Of a DNA stretch of 38,821 nt, positions 8,521 to 15,785 are shown piece by piece; the first letter of the stretch is position 1; every line of letters begins with the position of its first letter. The stretch is from contig CADCUZ010000069.1 of NCBI GenBank assembly GCA_902806015.1, positions 1 to 38,821 on the forward strand. The letters run 5' to 3'. This stretch comes from an uncultured Rubrobacteraceae bacterium. Lineage in GTDB: Bacteria; Actinomycetota; Rubrobacteria; Rubrobacterales; Rubrobacteraceae. The position numbers and the translations under genes were made by a program. The notes below the pieces were generated by a model that saw only the letters and a list, made by a program, of their open reading frames with translations, was not told where the DNA came from and did no database searches.

Positions 8521-8550
8521 CCGTCGGCTTTCGGCCAAAGCCGACGGCTT
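8519..8550 (+). terminator. Terminator-like hairpin after dppF
   Basis: A perfect 13-base-pair stem, 8519-8531 with 8537-8549, and a 5-base loop. It begins within the dppF stop codon. There is only a TT after the stem and no real T-run, so termination may be partial. The right arm overlaps the promoter region of the next gene. Confidence 0.6.
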
Positions 8551-8555
8551 GCTAG

Positions 8556-8561
8556 TACAAT
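8556..8561 (+). promoter_or_regulatory. -10 box of the S41 peptidase gene (leaderless layout)
   Basis: TACAAT ends six bases before the GTG at 8568. Transcription normally starts about seven bases after the -10 box, so the mRNA would start at or beside the start codon. No Shine-Dalgarno sequence is present. The expected -35 position lies in the terminator hairpin. Confidence 0.5.
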
Positions 8562-8567
8562 CTCCCC

Positions 8568-9812
8568 GTGTGGAAGAGCGCCGATAAGGGGGATGGGCGG
8601 CGTGGCGGGGCTTTGCGCCTGCTGGTGTTCGTCGGGCTCCTGGTCGCGACCGCGGCCGGGGCGTTTTACGTGGGGCGGTCCCAGAGCCCCGCGGCTTTGC
8701 AGGAGAGGGACCGGGAGAGCCTTGAGCTGTACGCCGAGGCGCTCGACGTCATCCGGGACGAGTACGTCGACCAGGGGGCCATCGACCCCGAGAAGCAGAC
8801 GCACGGGGCCATAGAGGGGATGCTGGACACTTTGGGCGACGAGGGCCACACGCGCTTTCTAACCCCGCAAGAGCGCGAGCAGAACCAGGAGGGGCTCTCC
8901 GGCACCTACGTCGGTATCGGCGTCCAGTTGGAGCCCCGCGAGGACGACGTGGTCATCACGGCGCCCATAGAGGGCTCGCCGGCGGAGAGGGCCGGCGTGG
9001 AGCCGGGGGACGTGGTGGTCGGCGTGGACGGCGAGAGCGTGCGCGACGAGGACATCTCCGGGATCGTCTCGAAGGTCAAGGGGCCGGAGGGGACAAAGGT
9101 GAAGCTGACCGTCTCGCGAAACGGCAACGAGCGGGTCTTCCAGCTGCGGCGCGCGGAGATAGACTCGCCCGTGGTCACCTGGGCGCGTATCCCCGGCACC
9201 GACGTGGCCCACGTCCTCCTCTCGGCCTTCTCAGACGACGCCGCGGAGGAGCTGCGGGCGACCTTCGAGGAGGCGAAGGGGGCCGGCGCCCGACGGTTCG
9301 TGCTGGACCTCCGCGACAACCCGGGCGGAAGGTTGGATCAGGCGGTCGAGGTGGCGGGCTTTTTCCTGGAGCCTGGCAGCGTCGCCTACATCCGCAAAGA
9401 CGCCTCCGGCGGACGCGAAGAGATCGAGGTCGAGGGTGAGCCCGGCCTGACCGAAGCGCCGCTGGTGGTGCTCGTCAACGACGGGTCGGCCTCGAGCTCC
9501 GAGATCGTCTCGGGCGCCCTCAGGGACAACGACCGCGCGGCCGTCGTCGGGCAGACCACCTTCGGCACGGGCACCGTCCTCTCCGAGTTCGAGCTTGACG
9601 ACGGCTCCTCCGTCTTGCTTGGCGTCGCTGAGTGGCTGACACCCGACGGGGACTTTATTCGGGAGACCGGCATAGAGCCCGACGTGAAGGTCGGCCAGGG
9701 GAAGGGGGACGAAGCCCTCTCGCCGGCCGACGGGTGGGAGATCTCGCGTCAACAGGCCTTCGAGAGGGACGCCCAGCTGCGCGCCGCTTTCGAAGAACTC
9801 CCCGGTCGGTAG
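8568..9812 (+). CDS. S41 (CtpA/Prc-like) C-terminal processing peptidase, atypical active site
   Basis: A 414-residue membrane-anchored periplasmic-type protease. One N-terminal membrane helix lies at about residues 16-36. An alpha-helical lead with ALDVIRDEYVDQ follows, then a PDZ domain near 115-205 (YVGIGVQLEP, ERAGVEPGDVVVGVDGESV), then the S41 catalytic domain to the end. The nucleophile serine is in GSASSSEIVSGAL (Ser309 by alignment with CtpA/Prc). Twenty-five residues later, where Prc and plant CtpA have the catalytic lysine in F-G-K-G, this protein has F-G-T-G (Thr334), and the usual following Q is L. Some actinobacterial S41 proteins appear to share this T variant, so it may be a distinct active subfamily or a non-proteolytic protein. 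GTG 8568 is supported by the -10 box just upstream. It appears to be a single-gene unit. Confidence 0.85.
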   Translation: MWKSADKGDGRRGGALRLLVFVGLLVATAAGAFYVGRSQSPAALQERDRESLELYAEALDVIRDEYVDQGAIDPEKQTHGAIEGMLDTLGDEGHTRFLTPQEREQNQEGLSGTYVGIGVQLEPREDDVVITAPIEGSPAERAGVEPGDVVVGVDGESVRDEDISGIVSKVKGPEGTKVKLTVSRNGNERVFQLRRAEIDSPVVTWARIPGTDVAHVLLSAFSDDAAEELRATFEEAKGAGARRFVLDLRDNPGGRLDQAVEVAGFFLEPGSVAYIRKDASGGREEIEVEGEPGLTEAPLVVLVNDGSASSSEIVSGALRDNDRAAVVGQTTFGTGTVLSEFELDDGSSVLLGVAEWLTPDGDFIRETGIEPDVKVGQGKGDEALSPADGWEISRQQAFERDAQLRAAFEELPGR

Positions 9813-9888
9813 TCGGTCTCACTTAAAGACGTGCTCCCGTGCGCGGTGCTCTCTGGCGACTCAGACCGACGATAGACAAGGGGAGAGC

Positions 9889-10358
9889 GTGGCGCAGAAG
9901 GTCCGGGAGAGCATCGAGGCGCAGGCGCCGGTATAGGGCGCGGGCCGCTACTGGTGGTATTTCGAGAACTATTCCGATTTGATGTCCAACGTCGAAGGGG
10001 TCAGGATGACGGGGCGGGACACGAGCCATTGGAAGGTGAAAGGGCCGCTCGGCAAGAGCGCCCGGTTCGAGGCATGGACCACGGAGGTGGGCCAAGGCCG
10101 CGGCATCGGCTGGAACACGATCGGCGGCAACATCTCGACCAGCGGCGAGGCACGTTTCGAGGAGGTCGCGCCGGGACGCACGCGCATAGAGGTGGCCATG
10201 AACTCTGCTAGGACCCGCCTGCCGGAGCCGACGGGGAGGCCGTCAATTACGCCCTCTCCGACCCCCAGCGGAACCTGAGAGAGGATCTGCAGAACTTCGC
10301 CAGAATCGTGGAGCGCGGGCGGCTCGGCGGTGCCGAGGCCCAGACACCCAGCCGCTAA
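9889..10358 (+). pseudogene. SRPBCC/cyclase-dehydrase family protein, disrupted
   Basis: GTG 9889 with an AAGGGGA ribosome binding site opens a typical SRPBCC (START-like, polyketide-cyclase) protein: VAQKVRESIEAQAPV. An in-frame TAG at 9934 falls where an arginine codon is expected. The same frame then continues with YWWYFENYSDLMSNVEGV, then WKVKGPLGKSARFEAWTTEV and GGNISTSGEARFEEV. Between about 10205 and 10236 the reading shifts by one base into the frame EAVNYALSDPQRNLREDL, which ends at TAA 10358. One nonsense codon and one frameshift make a full product unlikely. Such proteins bind small hydrophobic ligands. A protein start at TTG 9979 could give a 99-residue fragment, but nothing favours it. 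76 bases without a gene separate it from the S41 gene. Confidence 0.72.
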
Positions 10359-10379
10359 ACCGAAAAATCCGGCATAAGG

Positions 10380-10410
10380 TAGTATGGTGCCGCCGGGCAA
10401 AACCGGCGGC
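10380..10410 (+). promoter_or_regulatory. -10 box and 5' hairpin before the small membrane protein gene
   Basis: TAGTAT (10380-10385) is a possible -10 box. It is followed by a perfect 8-base-pair hairpin, GCCGCCGG (10389-10396) with CCGGCGGC (10403-10410) and loop GCAAAA. The hairpin would lie at the very 5' end of the transcript. Confidence 0.33.
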
Positions 10411-10437
10411 CTCTGTACGCGCGGAGAGGAAAATCCA

Positions 10438-10587
10438 TTGGGCATCGCCATCGTCGGTCTTATCGTTCTCGCAATCGTCGCGCTCATCGCCATTCCTATC
10501 CTTGCCCGCGTCCTGGGGGGGGCCACCCGACGCAACCCGGACCGCCCGGACGGCGAGGGGGAGACGCGCCGGGAAGAAGACGAGTAG
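10438..10587 (+). CDS. Small single-pass membrane protein (49 aa)
   Basis: A short ORF of 49 residues. After a TTG start comes one hydrophobic helix (GIAIVGLIVLAIVALIAIPI) and then a charged tail rich in R, E and D (GGATRRNPDRPDGEG...). The TTG at 10438 is favoured because GGAGAGGAAA lies upstream. An ATG at 10384 in the same frame would put polar residues before the helix and would overlap the -10 box. I do not recognise a family. Proteins of this shape are often small membrane-anchored accessory proteins. About 150 bases downstream, before the sigma gene, hold only a GGACGC/GCGTCC hairpin (10621-10637) and no gene. Confidence 0.5.
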   Translation: MGIAIVGLIVLAIVALIAIPILARVLGGATRRNPDRPDGEGETRREEDE

Positions 10588-10736
10588 CCGAAGAGCCAAA
10601 ATCTGCCAAGAGAGCACGCGGGACGCGACTGGCGTCCGCTAAAGCTTCTTCGGCCCCAAGGATATCGGGACGACGGATGTTTCGAACCGTGGGGGCGGCT
10701 CAAAGACGCTCAGCCGCAAGCCGGGGGCTGATTGCT

Positions 10737-11864
10737 CTAATCCAGCAAATCTCGCAGCCCCGCGGCGTGGGGGCTGCTCTTTATCTTCGCAAGGGCCGTA
10801 AGCTGGATCTGGCGTATGCGCTCCCGGGTTACGTCGAAGCGTTCCCCGACCTCTTCCAGGGTTTTCGGCTGGCCGCCGGTCAGGCCGAAGCGGTACTCCA
10901 GCACCATGCGCTCGCGCTCGGGGAGGCTGCCCAGGGCCTCGCGCATCCTGGCCTTTAGCAGGGAAGACTTCGCGAGGTCGTGGGGGGACTCCGAGTCTTC
11001 GTCGGCTATAAAGTCGCCGAGCTCTGAGGAGTGGTCTTCGCCGACGGGGGTTTCGAGCGAGATGGAGCGGCGGGAGACGCGCCGGATACGCACGATCTCC
11101 TCGGCGTCGACCTCCATGATGCTTCCGACCTCATCGTCGGTCGGGTCGCGATTGAGTTGGGCGGCGAGGCTGCGTTGGACGCGGTAGTACTTGTTGATCT
11201 TCTCGACCATGTGGACCGGGACCCGGATCGTGCGCCCCTTGTCCGCTATGGCCCGGGTTACGGCCTGGCGGATCCACCACGTCGCGTAGGTGGAAAACTT
11301 GAACCCCTTGCGGTGGTTGAACTTCTCGACCGCCCGCATCAGGCCTATATTGCCCTCCTGGATCAGGTCGAGCAAAGAGACGCCCCTGCCGGCGTATTTC
11401 TTGGCGATGGAGACGACGAGCCTCAGGTTCGCCTTGGTGAGGTGCGCCTTGGCCCGGCGGTCCCCGCGCTCTATGCGCCGGGCGAGGTAGACCTCTTGCG
11501 CTTTGGTGAGTAGTGGGGTCTTGCCGATCTCGTCGAGGTACATCTGGACGGCATCGCCAGTGTAGCGGCTCTTCAGGTCGCCCTCCATTACCTCTTCGAC
11601 AAGCTGAGTATCCTCGTCCTCGTTCATGGTCTCCGTGAGGAACCCCGCGTCCACCACCTCAACCCCGTGCTCCCGGAGAAGACCGTAGACCTGCTGGATT
11701 TCGTCGGTCGAGAGGTCTACTTCCTGGAGCAATTCGAGCACCTCGCCAGACTCCAGGGTGCCGGTTTCTCGACCGGCTTCGAAAAGCTCTTGTATCTCCT
11801 CTATGTCCCGCAGATCGCGTTGTGGCTGCAAGAAACTCTCCGGAGATTTGAGGTTGAAACCCAC
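10737..11864 (-). CDS. RNA polymerase sigma factor, RpoD/SigA type (primary or primary-like)
   Basis: Encodes about 375 residues of a sigma-70 group 1/2 factor. Region 1.2 is [17 protein letters not shown]. Region 2 has [34 protein letters not shown] and the -10 recognition helix [19 protein letters not shown]. Region 3 has [17 protein letters not shown]. Region 4.2, which reads the -35 box, is [21 protein letters not shown] short acidic region 1.1-like segment ([20 protein letters not shown]) precedes region 1.2, as in RpoD. GTG 11864 is preferred over the ATG at 11900, because a promoter-like -10 box (11885-11880) would otherwise lie inside the coding region. The gene is monocistronic and divergent from the DUF697 gene. 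The -10/-35 boxes noted elsewhere in the window are of the kind this factor would read. Confidence 0.9.
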   Translation of the reverse strand: MGFNLKSPESFLQPQRDLRDIEEIQELFEAGRETGTLESGEVLELLQEVDLSTDEIQQVYGLLREHGVEVVDAGFLTETMNEDEDTQLVEEVMEGDLKSRYTGDAVQMYLDEIGKTPLLTKAQEVYLARRIERGDRRAKAHLTKANLRLVVSIAKKYAGRGVSLLDLIQEGNIGLMRAVEKFNHRKGFKFSTYATWWIRQAVTRAIADKGRTIRVPVHMVEKINKYYRVQRSLAAQLNRDPTDDEVGSIMEVDAEEIVRIRRVSRRSISLETPVGEDHSSELGDFIADEDSESPHDLAKSSLLKARMREALGSLPERERMVLEYRFGLTGGQPKTLEEVGERFDVTRERIRQIQLTALAKIKSSPHAAGLRDLLD

Positions 11865-11879
11865 CCGTAGCCTGCACGT

Positions 11880-11907
11880 AATATATCTTAAAAAGGTCAT
11901 TAATCAA
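11880..11907 (-). promoter_or_regulatory. Promoter of the sigma factor gene
   Basis: On the minus strand TTGATT (11907-11902), 16 bases, then TATATT (11885-11880). The expected transcription start is about 8-10 bases before the GTG at 11864, leaving a very short leader. Just upstream (11911-11930) a hairpin GGGGTC/GACCCC lies between the two divergent genes. Confidence 0.6.
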
Positions 11908-11960
11908 TTTGGGGTCTCCGCGAGGACCCCGCCCGTTGGGTCACGGAGGAGGTCGGTTTT

Positions 11961-12710
11961 ATGATGGGCTTGAGGAACTTGTACAAGGTTTTTACCGAGA
12001 CGCGCAAGGCGAGCCGGGGGCGGGCGACGCTCGCGGTCGTGGGGGATTCCGTGCACGCGGGGGAGATCGCCGACCTTTTGGGCGCGCAGCGAGCCTCGGA
12101 GAAGGCCGAGGTGATCCTGACCGTCTCGGGCTCCACGGCCTCCCTCTCGGGCAAGGCCGTGGAGGACCCCGGCGAGATACCGCTGCCGCCCCCGGGCGCG
12201 GCCTCGGCTGACGAGCTCGCGCCACGCCTCGTAAAAGCCCTGGAGGCGGAGTACCTGGTGCCGCTGGCGAAGGCGTACCCGCCTCTTCGGGGGGCGGCAT
12301 GCGAGGAGATTATCCGCAAGAACGCCCGCCAGAACGCGGTCGTGGGGGCCCTCCCCATCCCGGGCGCAGACATGCCGGTGATGACGGCGAACCAGGCCCG
12401 GATGGTCCTGCACCTGGCCGCCGCCTACGGGGAGGAGTTGTCGCTGCAGAGGGCGCGGGAGCTTCTCGGGGTGCTGGCCGCGGGGTTCGGGTTGCGAGCG
12501 CTGACGCGTCAGGTCGTAAAGGTCGTGCCGGCCGGTGGGTGGGCCGCGGCGGCGGCCATCGGGTACGCGGGCACGTTGGCGATGGGTCGGTCCACGATGC
12601 TGTATTTCGAGCGCGGCGGGCAGAAGGTCGGGCAGGGGGAGATGGAGGAGATCCAGCGCCGCGCCACCGAGGAGGCGAAGTCTTTCGTCTCACGTTTCAG
12701 GCGCCGGTAG
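11961..12710 (+). CDS. DUF697 (YcjF-like) protein
   Basis: A 249-residue protein; the second half matches DUF697, the hydrophobic domain found at the end of YcjF and of some GTPase-linked proteins. The block NARQNAVVGALPIPG (about 118-132) is followed by MPVMTANQARMVLHLAAAYG, then ELLGVLAAGFGLRALTRQ, then a hydrophobic stretch AAAAAIGYAGTLAMG. A basic C-terminus ends VSRFRRR. The N-terminal 100 residues look like a small globular domain without a P-loop, so there is no GTPase in this protein. GGAGGAGG (11945-11952) fits either ATG 11961 or ATG 11964. The function is not known; DUF697 is thought to insert in or associate with the membrane. It is divergent from the sigma gene. Confidence 0.72.
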   Translation: MMGLRNLYKVFTETRKASRGRATLAVVGDSVHAGEIADLLGAQRASEKAEVILTVSGSTASLSGKAVEDPGEIPLPPPGAASADELAPRLVKALEAEYLVPLAKAYPPLRGAACEEIIRKNARQNAVVGALPIPGADMPVMTANQARMVLHLAAAYGEELSLQRARELLGVLAAGFGLRALTRQVVKVVPAGGWAAAAAIGYAGTLAMGRSTMLYFERGGQKVGQGEMEEIQRRATEEAKSFVSRFRRR

Positions 12711-12735
12711 CGCGAGCGTCGGGAGCACGCGCCGC

Positions 12736-12741
12736 TATAAT
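12736..12741 (+). promoter_or_regulatory. -10 box of the phospholipase-D-like gene (leaderless layout)
   Basis: A consensus TATAAT ends seven bases before GTG 12749, with no Shine-Dalgarno between them, so a leaderless transcript is expected. No clear -35 box is seen. Confidence 0.6.
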
Positions 12742-12748
12742 CCGCCCC

Positions 12749-14005
12749 GTGAAATTCTCTTTTGGACGGACGTTTTCGGGCTTGCGGAGGGTCGGGTTCA
12801 GGCTCTTCGCCGCCCTGACGGTGGCCCAAGCGGCGATAGTCGGTGTGCTGGTCGCCATGGACGAACTCCGCAAACGCCGGGCGGGGCCGCGGGGCGGTTT
12901 CCCCTGGGAGGACCAGCCGGAGGTCACCCTGGAGAGGGGCGACAGGTTCAAGCTTTTTCCCTACGGCGTCCAACTCTACGAAGCCATGCTCGAGGATATA
13001 CGCAACGCCAAAGAGAGCATCTACGTCGGCACCTTTATCTGGAAGGGTGACGAGGTCGGCAGGCGCTTCATGGAGGCGCTCGCCGAGAAGGCGCGTGCGG
13101 GGGTGAGGGTGTGCGTGATCTTCGACGGCCTCGCCAACGTCTTCGTCTCCCGCGAGTTCAAGGAGTTTCCGAGGGAGATCCACACGCTCCATTTCCGTCC
13201 CCTGTGGGGACCGGAGAAGTTCGTCAACCCGCGCAACGTTTTTCGCTACCACAAGCACATCATGAGCGTCGACGGAAAGATCGGCTTTGTCGGCGGCTAC
13301 AACATCGGCTCGCTCTACGCGGAGGGCTGGCGCGACACCCACATCCGCATCGAGGGCCCCGACGCCCGCGAGGTCGAGAATGACCTCGTGGATTTCTGGA
13401 ACGACCACCGCACCGCCGGCCTCCCGAAGCTGGAGCTGGCCGGGGAGCGCGCCTGGAACAGCACTACCGTGTTCCACAGGAACGACCCGTACATGAGGAT
13501 GTTCCCCATAAGGGCGATGTACATCGAGGCGATAGACCGCGCCAGCAGGCACATCTACCTCACCCACGCGTACTTTATCCCGGATCGGGCGATGCGCTCA
13601 GGCCTCATCGACGCGGCAAAGAGGGATGTCGACGTGCAAATCCTCGTGCCCGAACACTCCAACCACGTCACCGCGGACTGGCTGGCGCGGCGGCACTTCT
13701 GGGAGCTGTTGCGGGCCGGCGTCAGAATCTTTCGCTACAGGCACATCATGATCCACTCCAAGACCGCCACCATAGACGGCATCTGGTCCACCGTCGGCAC
13801 GGCGAACATCGACCGCTACAGCCTGCTCGGCAACTACGAGACGAACCTGGAAGTCTACAACGAGGTCCTCGCCGCCCAGATGGAGAGGATGTTCGAGCTC
13901 GACAAGACGAACGCTCGCGAGATCACCCTCAAAGATTGGGAACGTCGCCCCCTGCCTGCGAAGGTCGTCGAGCGCCTCCTCGCAAGCCTGAGCCCGCTGG
14001 TGTAG
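12749..14005 (+). CDS. Phospholipase D / cardiolipin synthase-like protein
   Basis: A 418-residue protein with one N-terminal hydrophobic segment (FRLFAALTVAQAAIVGVLVA) and two PLDc domains. The family transfers phosphatidyl groups, most often making cardiolipin from two phosphatidylglycerols. The second HKD motif is complete: HSKTATID, with His336, Lys338 and Asp343. The first is unusual: HKHIMSVD has His168 and Asp175, but His170 where lysine is expected. GGYNIGSLYAEGWRDTH follows as in actinobacterial relatives. GTG 12749 is chosen because it follows the -10 box and because the longer frame upstream only shadows the DUF697 gene. Cardiolipin synthase is the first guess; other PLD transferases are possible. 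Confidence 0.82.
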   Translation: MKFSFGRTFSGLRRVGFRLFAALTVAQAAIVGVLVAMDELRKRRAGPRGGFPWEDQPEVTLERGDRFKLFPYGVQLYEAMLEDIRNAKESIYVGTFIWKGDEVGRRFMEALAEKARAGVRVCVIFDGLANVFVSREFKEFPREIHTLHFRPLWGPEKFVNPRNVFRYHKHIMSVDGKIGFVGGYNIGSLYAEGWRDTHIRIEGPDAREVENDLVDFWNDHRTAGLPKLELAGERAWNSTTVFHRNDPYMRMFPIRAMYIEAIDRASRHIYLTHAYFIPDRAMRSGLIDAAKRDVDVQILVPEHSNHVTADWLARRHFWELLRAGVRIFRYRHIMIHSKTATIDGIWSTVGTANIDRYSLLGNYETNLEVYNEVLAAQMERMFELDKTNAREITLKDWERRPLPAKVVERLLASLSPLV

Positions 14006-14026
14006 GGGGCATCGGCCGCCACCTCT

Positions 14027-14041
14027 CCGCCGCTGTGGCGG
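14027..14041 (+). terminator. Small hairpin after the PLD gene
   Basis: CCGCC (14027-14031), loop GCTGT, GGCGG (14037-14041), 22 bases after the stop. No T-run follows. It is a weak candidate for the end of the PLD transcript. Confidence 0.25.
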
Positions 14042-14077
14042 GGACCGGTCGCGGTATGGGGACTATTTCCACCCTTG

Positions 14078-14083
14078 TATAAT
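14078..14083 (+). promoter_or_regulatory. -10 box of recJ
   Basis: Consensus TATAAT, 42 bases before the TTG start at 14126. No clear -35 box is seen at 17 bases. Confidence 0.5.
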
Positions 14084-14125
14084 GACGATGATTCGGGACC
14101 GGAGCTTTTGTTCAGGGAGGATTGA

Positions 14126-15781
14126 TTGGCGCGTTGGCGGTTTCTTGAGCCGGACGAGGGGGCGGTGGAGGACCTCGCGAGGGCGGCGAAGGTGGACCCT
14201 CTCTGCGCCCGTGTGCTGGCGAACCGGGGCGTGCCGCCGGAGGGCGCTTCGGCCTTCCTCGCGCCGTCCCTGAAGGCCATCGGGATGCCAGAGGAGGACC
14301 CGTGGGGGGTGGGGGCCCGGCGGGTGGCCAGGGCGATCAAAGCCGGCGAGCGCATCGGGGTCTTCGGCGACTACGACACGGACGGCCTCACCTCCGCCGC
14401 CGTGCTTTACCTCGCGCTCTCGAACTACACAGAGAACGTGGTCGTCGCGCTGCCGACCCGACAGACGGGCTACAGCCTGCGGGAGCCTTACGTACGGGAC
14501 CTCTTCGCCGAGGGCGTGGACCTGCTCGTCACGGCGGACTGCGGCATCTCGAACCGGCGGGAGGTCGTGTTGGCGAACGAGCTCGGGATGGAGGTAATCG
14601 TGACGGACCACCACATCCCGCCGGAAGACCCGCCCGATTCGGCCGTCGCCGTCCTCGATCCGAAGCTCTGGGACCCGGACGACCCTCTGGCCGGGGTGGG
14701 CGTGGCCTGGAAATTCGCTTGGGCCGTCGCCCGCGAGCTCGGGGACGCGGAGGGCAAGAAGAGGCTCGGCCGCCTGCTCGACCTCGTCTCCGTGGGGACC
14801 GTCGTGGACATAGCGCCGCTCGTCGGGGACAACCGGGCGCTCGCGATGATGGGCCTGAGGCACATCAACCGGGGGCTCTCGGGGGGCATCGCCAGGCCCG
14901 GCATAGAGGCGCTCGTCAAGGTGGCCGGAGTACGCGGGGCGCTCGACGAGATAGACCTCGGGTGGAAGCTCGGGCCGCGGCTCAACTCCATCGGTAGGAT
15001 CAAAAACCCCCGCCCGGCCCTCAACCTCCTGCTCACAGACGACCCGCGGGAGGCGAACCGGATCGCCTGGGAGCTCAACGGGCTCAACTCCGAGCGCCAG
15101 CGTCGGACCCGCTACGCCGTCGAGCGGGCGATGGAAGAGGTCGACCCGGAGCAGGACTTCAAGGTAGTCGTCACGAACGAGACCGGGGGGCTGGCCGGGC
15201 TGGTCGCGGGCAGGGTTGCGGGGGCGACGGGAAGGCCGGCGGCGATCCTCAACCGCAGGGCCGACGGCTCCTACGGCGGCTCGGCGCGCGCCGGGGAGAC
15301 GGACGTGGACCTCTACGGCGCACTGTGCTCCGTCAAGCACCTGATGGGGGAGTGGGGCGGCCACCGCAAGGCCGCCGGCCTCTCGGTGAACCCGGGCCGG
15401 TTCGACGAGTTCGTCGCCGGCGTCAACGAGGCGGTGCGAGCCCAGCACGCCCAAGACCCGGAGGTCTTCGTCCCGGCGCTCGAGGTGGACGCGCAGATAC
15501 CCTTGGGCAGCGTGCAGAACGGGCTGCTCGACTGGCACGAGAAGCTCGCCCCGTTCGGTAGCGGCAACCACAGGCCCGTCTTCGCGAGCGAGGGCCTGCG
15601 GATCGAGAACTCCAGGCGACTCTGGGAGGGCATGAACCTGGTTAGCCTGGCCGGTGGCGTCAAGGCGAGGATGGCCGGCGATACCGACGATCTGCCGGAC
15701 GGGCCCTTCGACGCGGCCTACACCGCCGCCCGCAGCAGGTACTCTGGGCGGGCGGAGCTAGAGATACTGGACGTTGGGTGA
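14126..15781 (+). CDS. recJ: Single-stranded-DNA-specific exonuclease RecJ
   Basis: A 551-residue 5'-to-3' ssDNA exonuclease of the DHH superfamily, acting in recombination, mismatch and base-excision repair. Manganese-binding motifs are visible: GDYDTDG (residues 81-87), TADCG (136-140) and the DHH motif (161-163, in VTDHHIP). DHHA1 features follow: GPRLNSIGRIKNPRPAL, then SARAGETDVDL and GGHRKAAGLSV. The C-terminal OB-type domain includes FGSGNHRPVF. TTG 14126 is supported by CAGGGAGG five bases upstream. The length is normal for RecJ. The gene is followed after four bases by a broken ROK gene and then by rsmI; no terminator lies between them. Confidence 0.92.
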   Translation: MARWRFLEPDEGAVEDLARAAKVDPLCARVLANRGVPPEGASAFLAPSLKAIGMPEEDPWGVGARRVARAIKAGERIGVFGDYDTDGLTSAAVLYLALSNYTENVVVALPTRQTGYSLREPYVRDLFAEGVDLLVTADCGISNRREVVLANELGMEVIVTDHHIPPEDPPDSAVAVLDPKLWDPDDPLAGVGVAWKFAWAVARELGDAEGKKRLGRLLDLVSVGTVVDIAPLVGDNRALAMMGLRHINRGLSGGIARPGIEALVKVAGVRGALDEIDLGWKLGPRLNSIGRIKNPRPALNLLLTDDPREANRIAWELNGLNSERQRRTRYAVERAMEEVDPEQDFKVVVTNETGGLAGLVAGRVAGATGRPAAILNRRADGSYGGSARAGETDVDLYGALCSVKHLMGEWGGHRKAAGLSVNPGRFDEFVAGVNEAVRAQHAQDPEVFVPALEVDAQIPLGSVQNGLLDWHEKLAPFGSGNHRPVFASEGLRIENSRRLWEGMNLVSLAGGVKARMAGDTDDLPDGPFDAAYTAARSRYSGRAELEILDVG

Positions 15782-15785
15782 GGGG

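Noticed and set aside
10660..10740. A tRNA-like TTCGAAACC string near the sigma gene end
   Set aside because: The flanking bases do not pair as a T stem in either direction, and no anticodon arm or acceptor is found.
12299..12748. N-terminal extension of the PLD frame into the DUF697 gene
   Set aside because: Out-of-frame shadow with R/G/A-rich sequence; the -10 box and GTG at 12749 fit the conserved protein.
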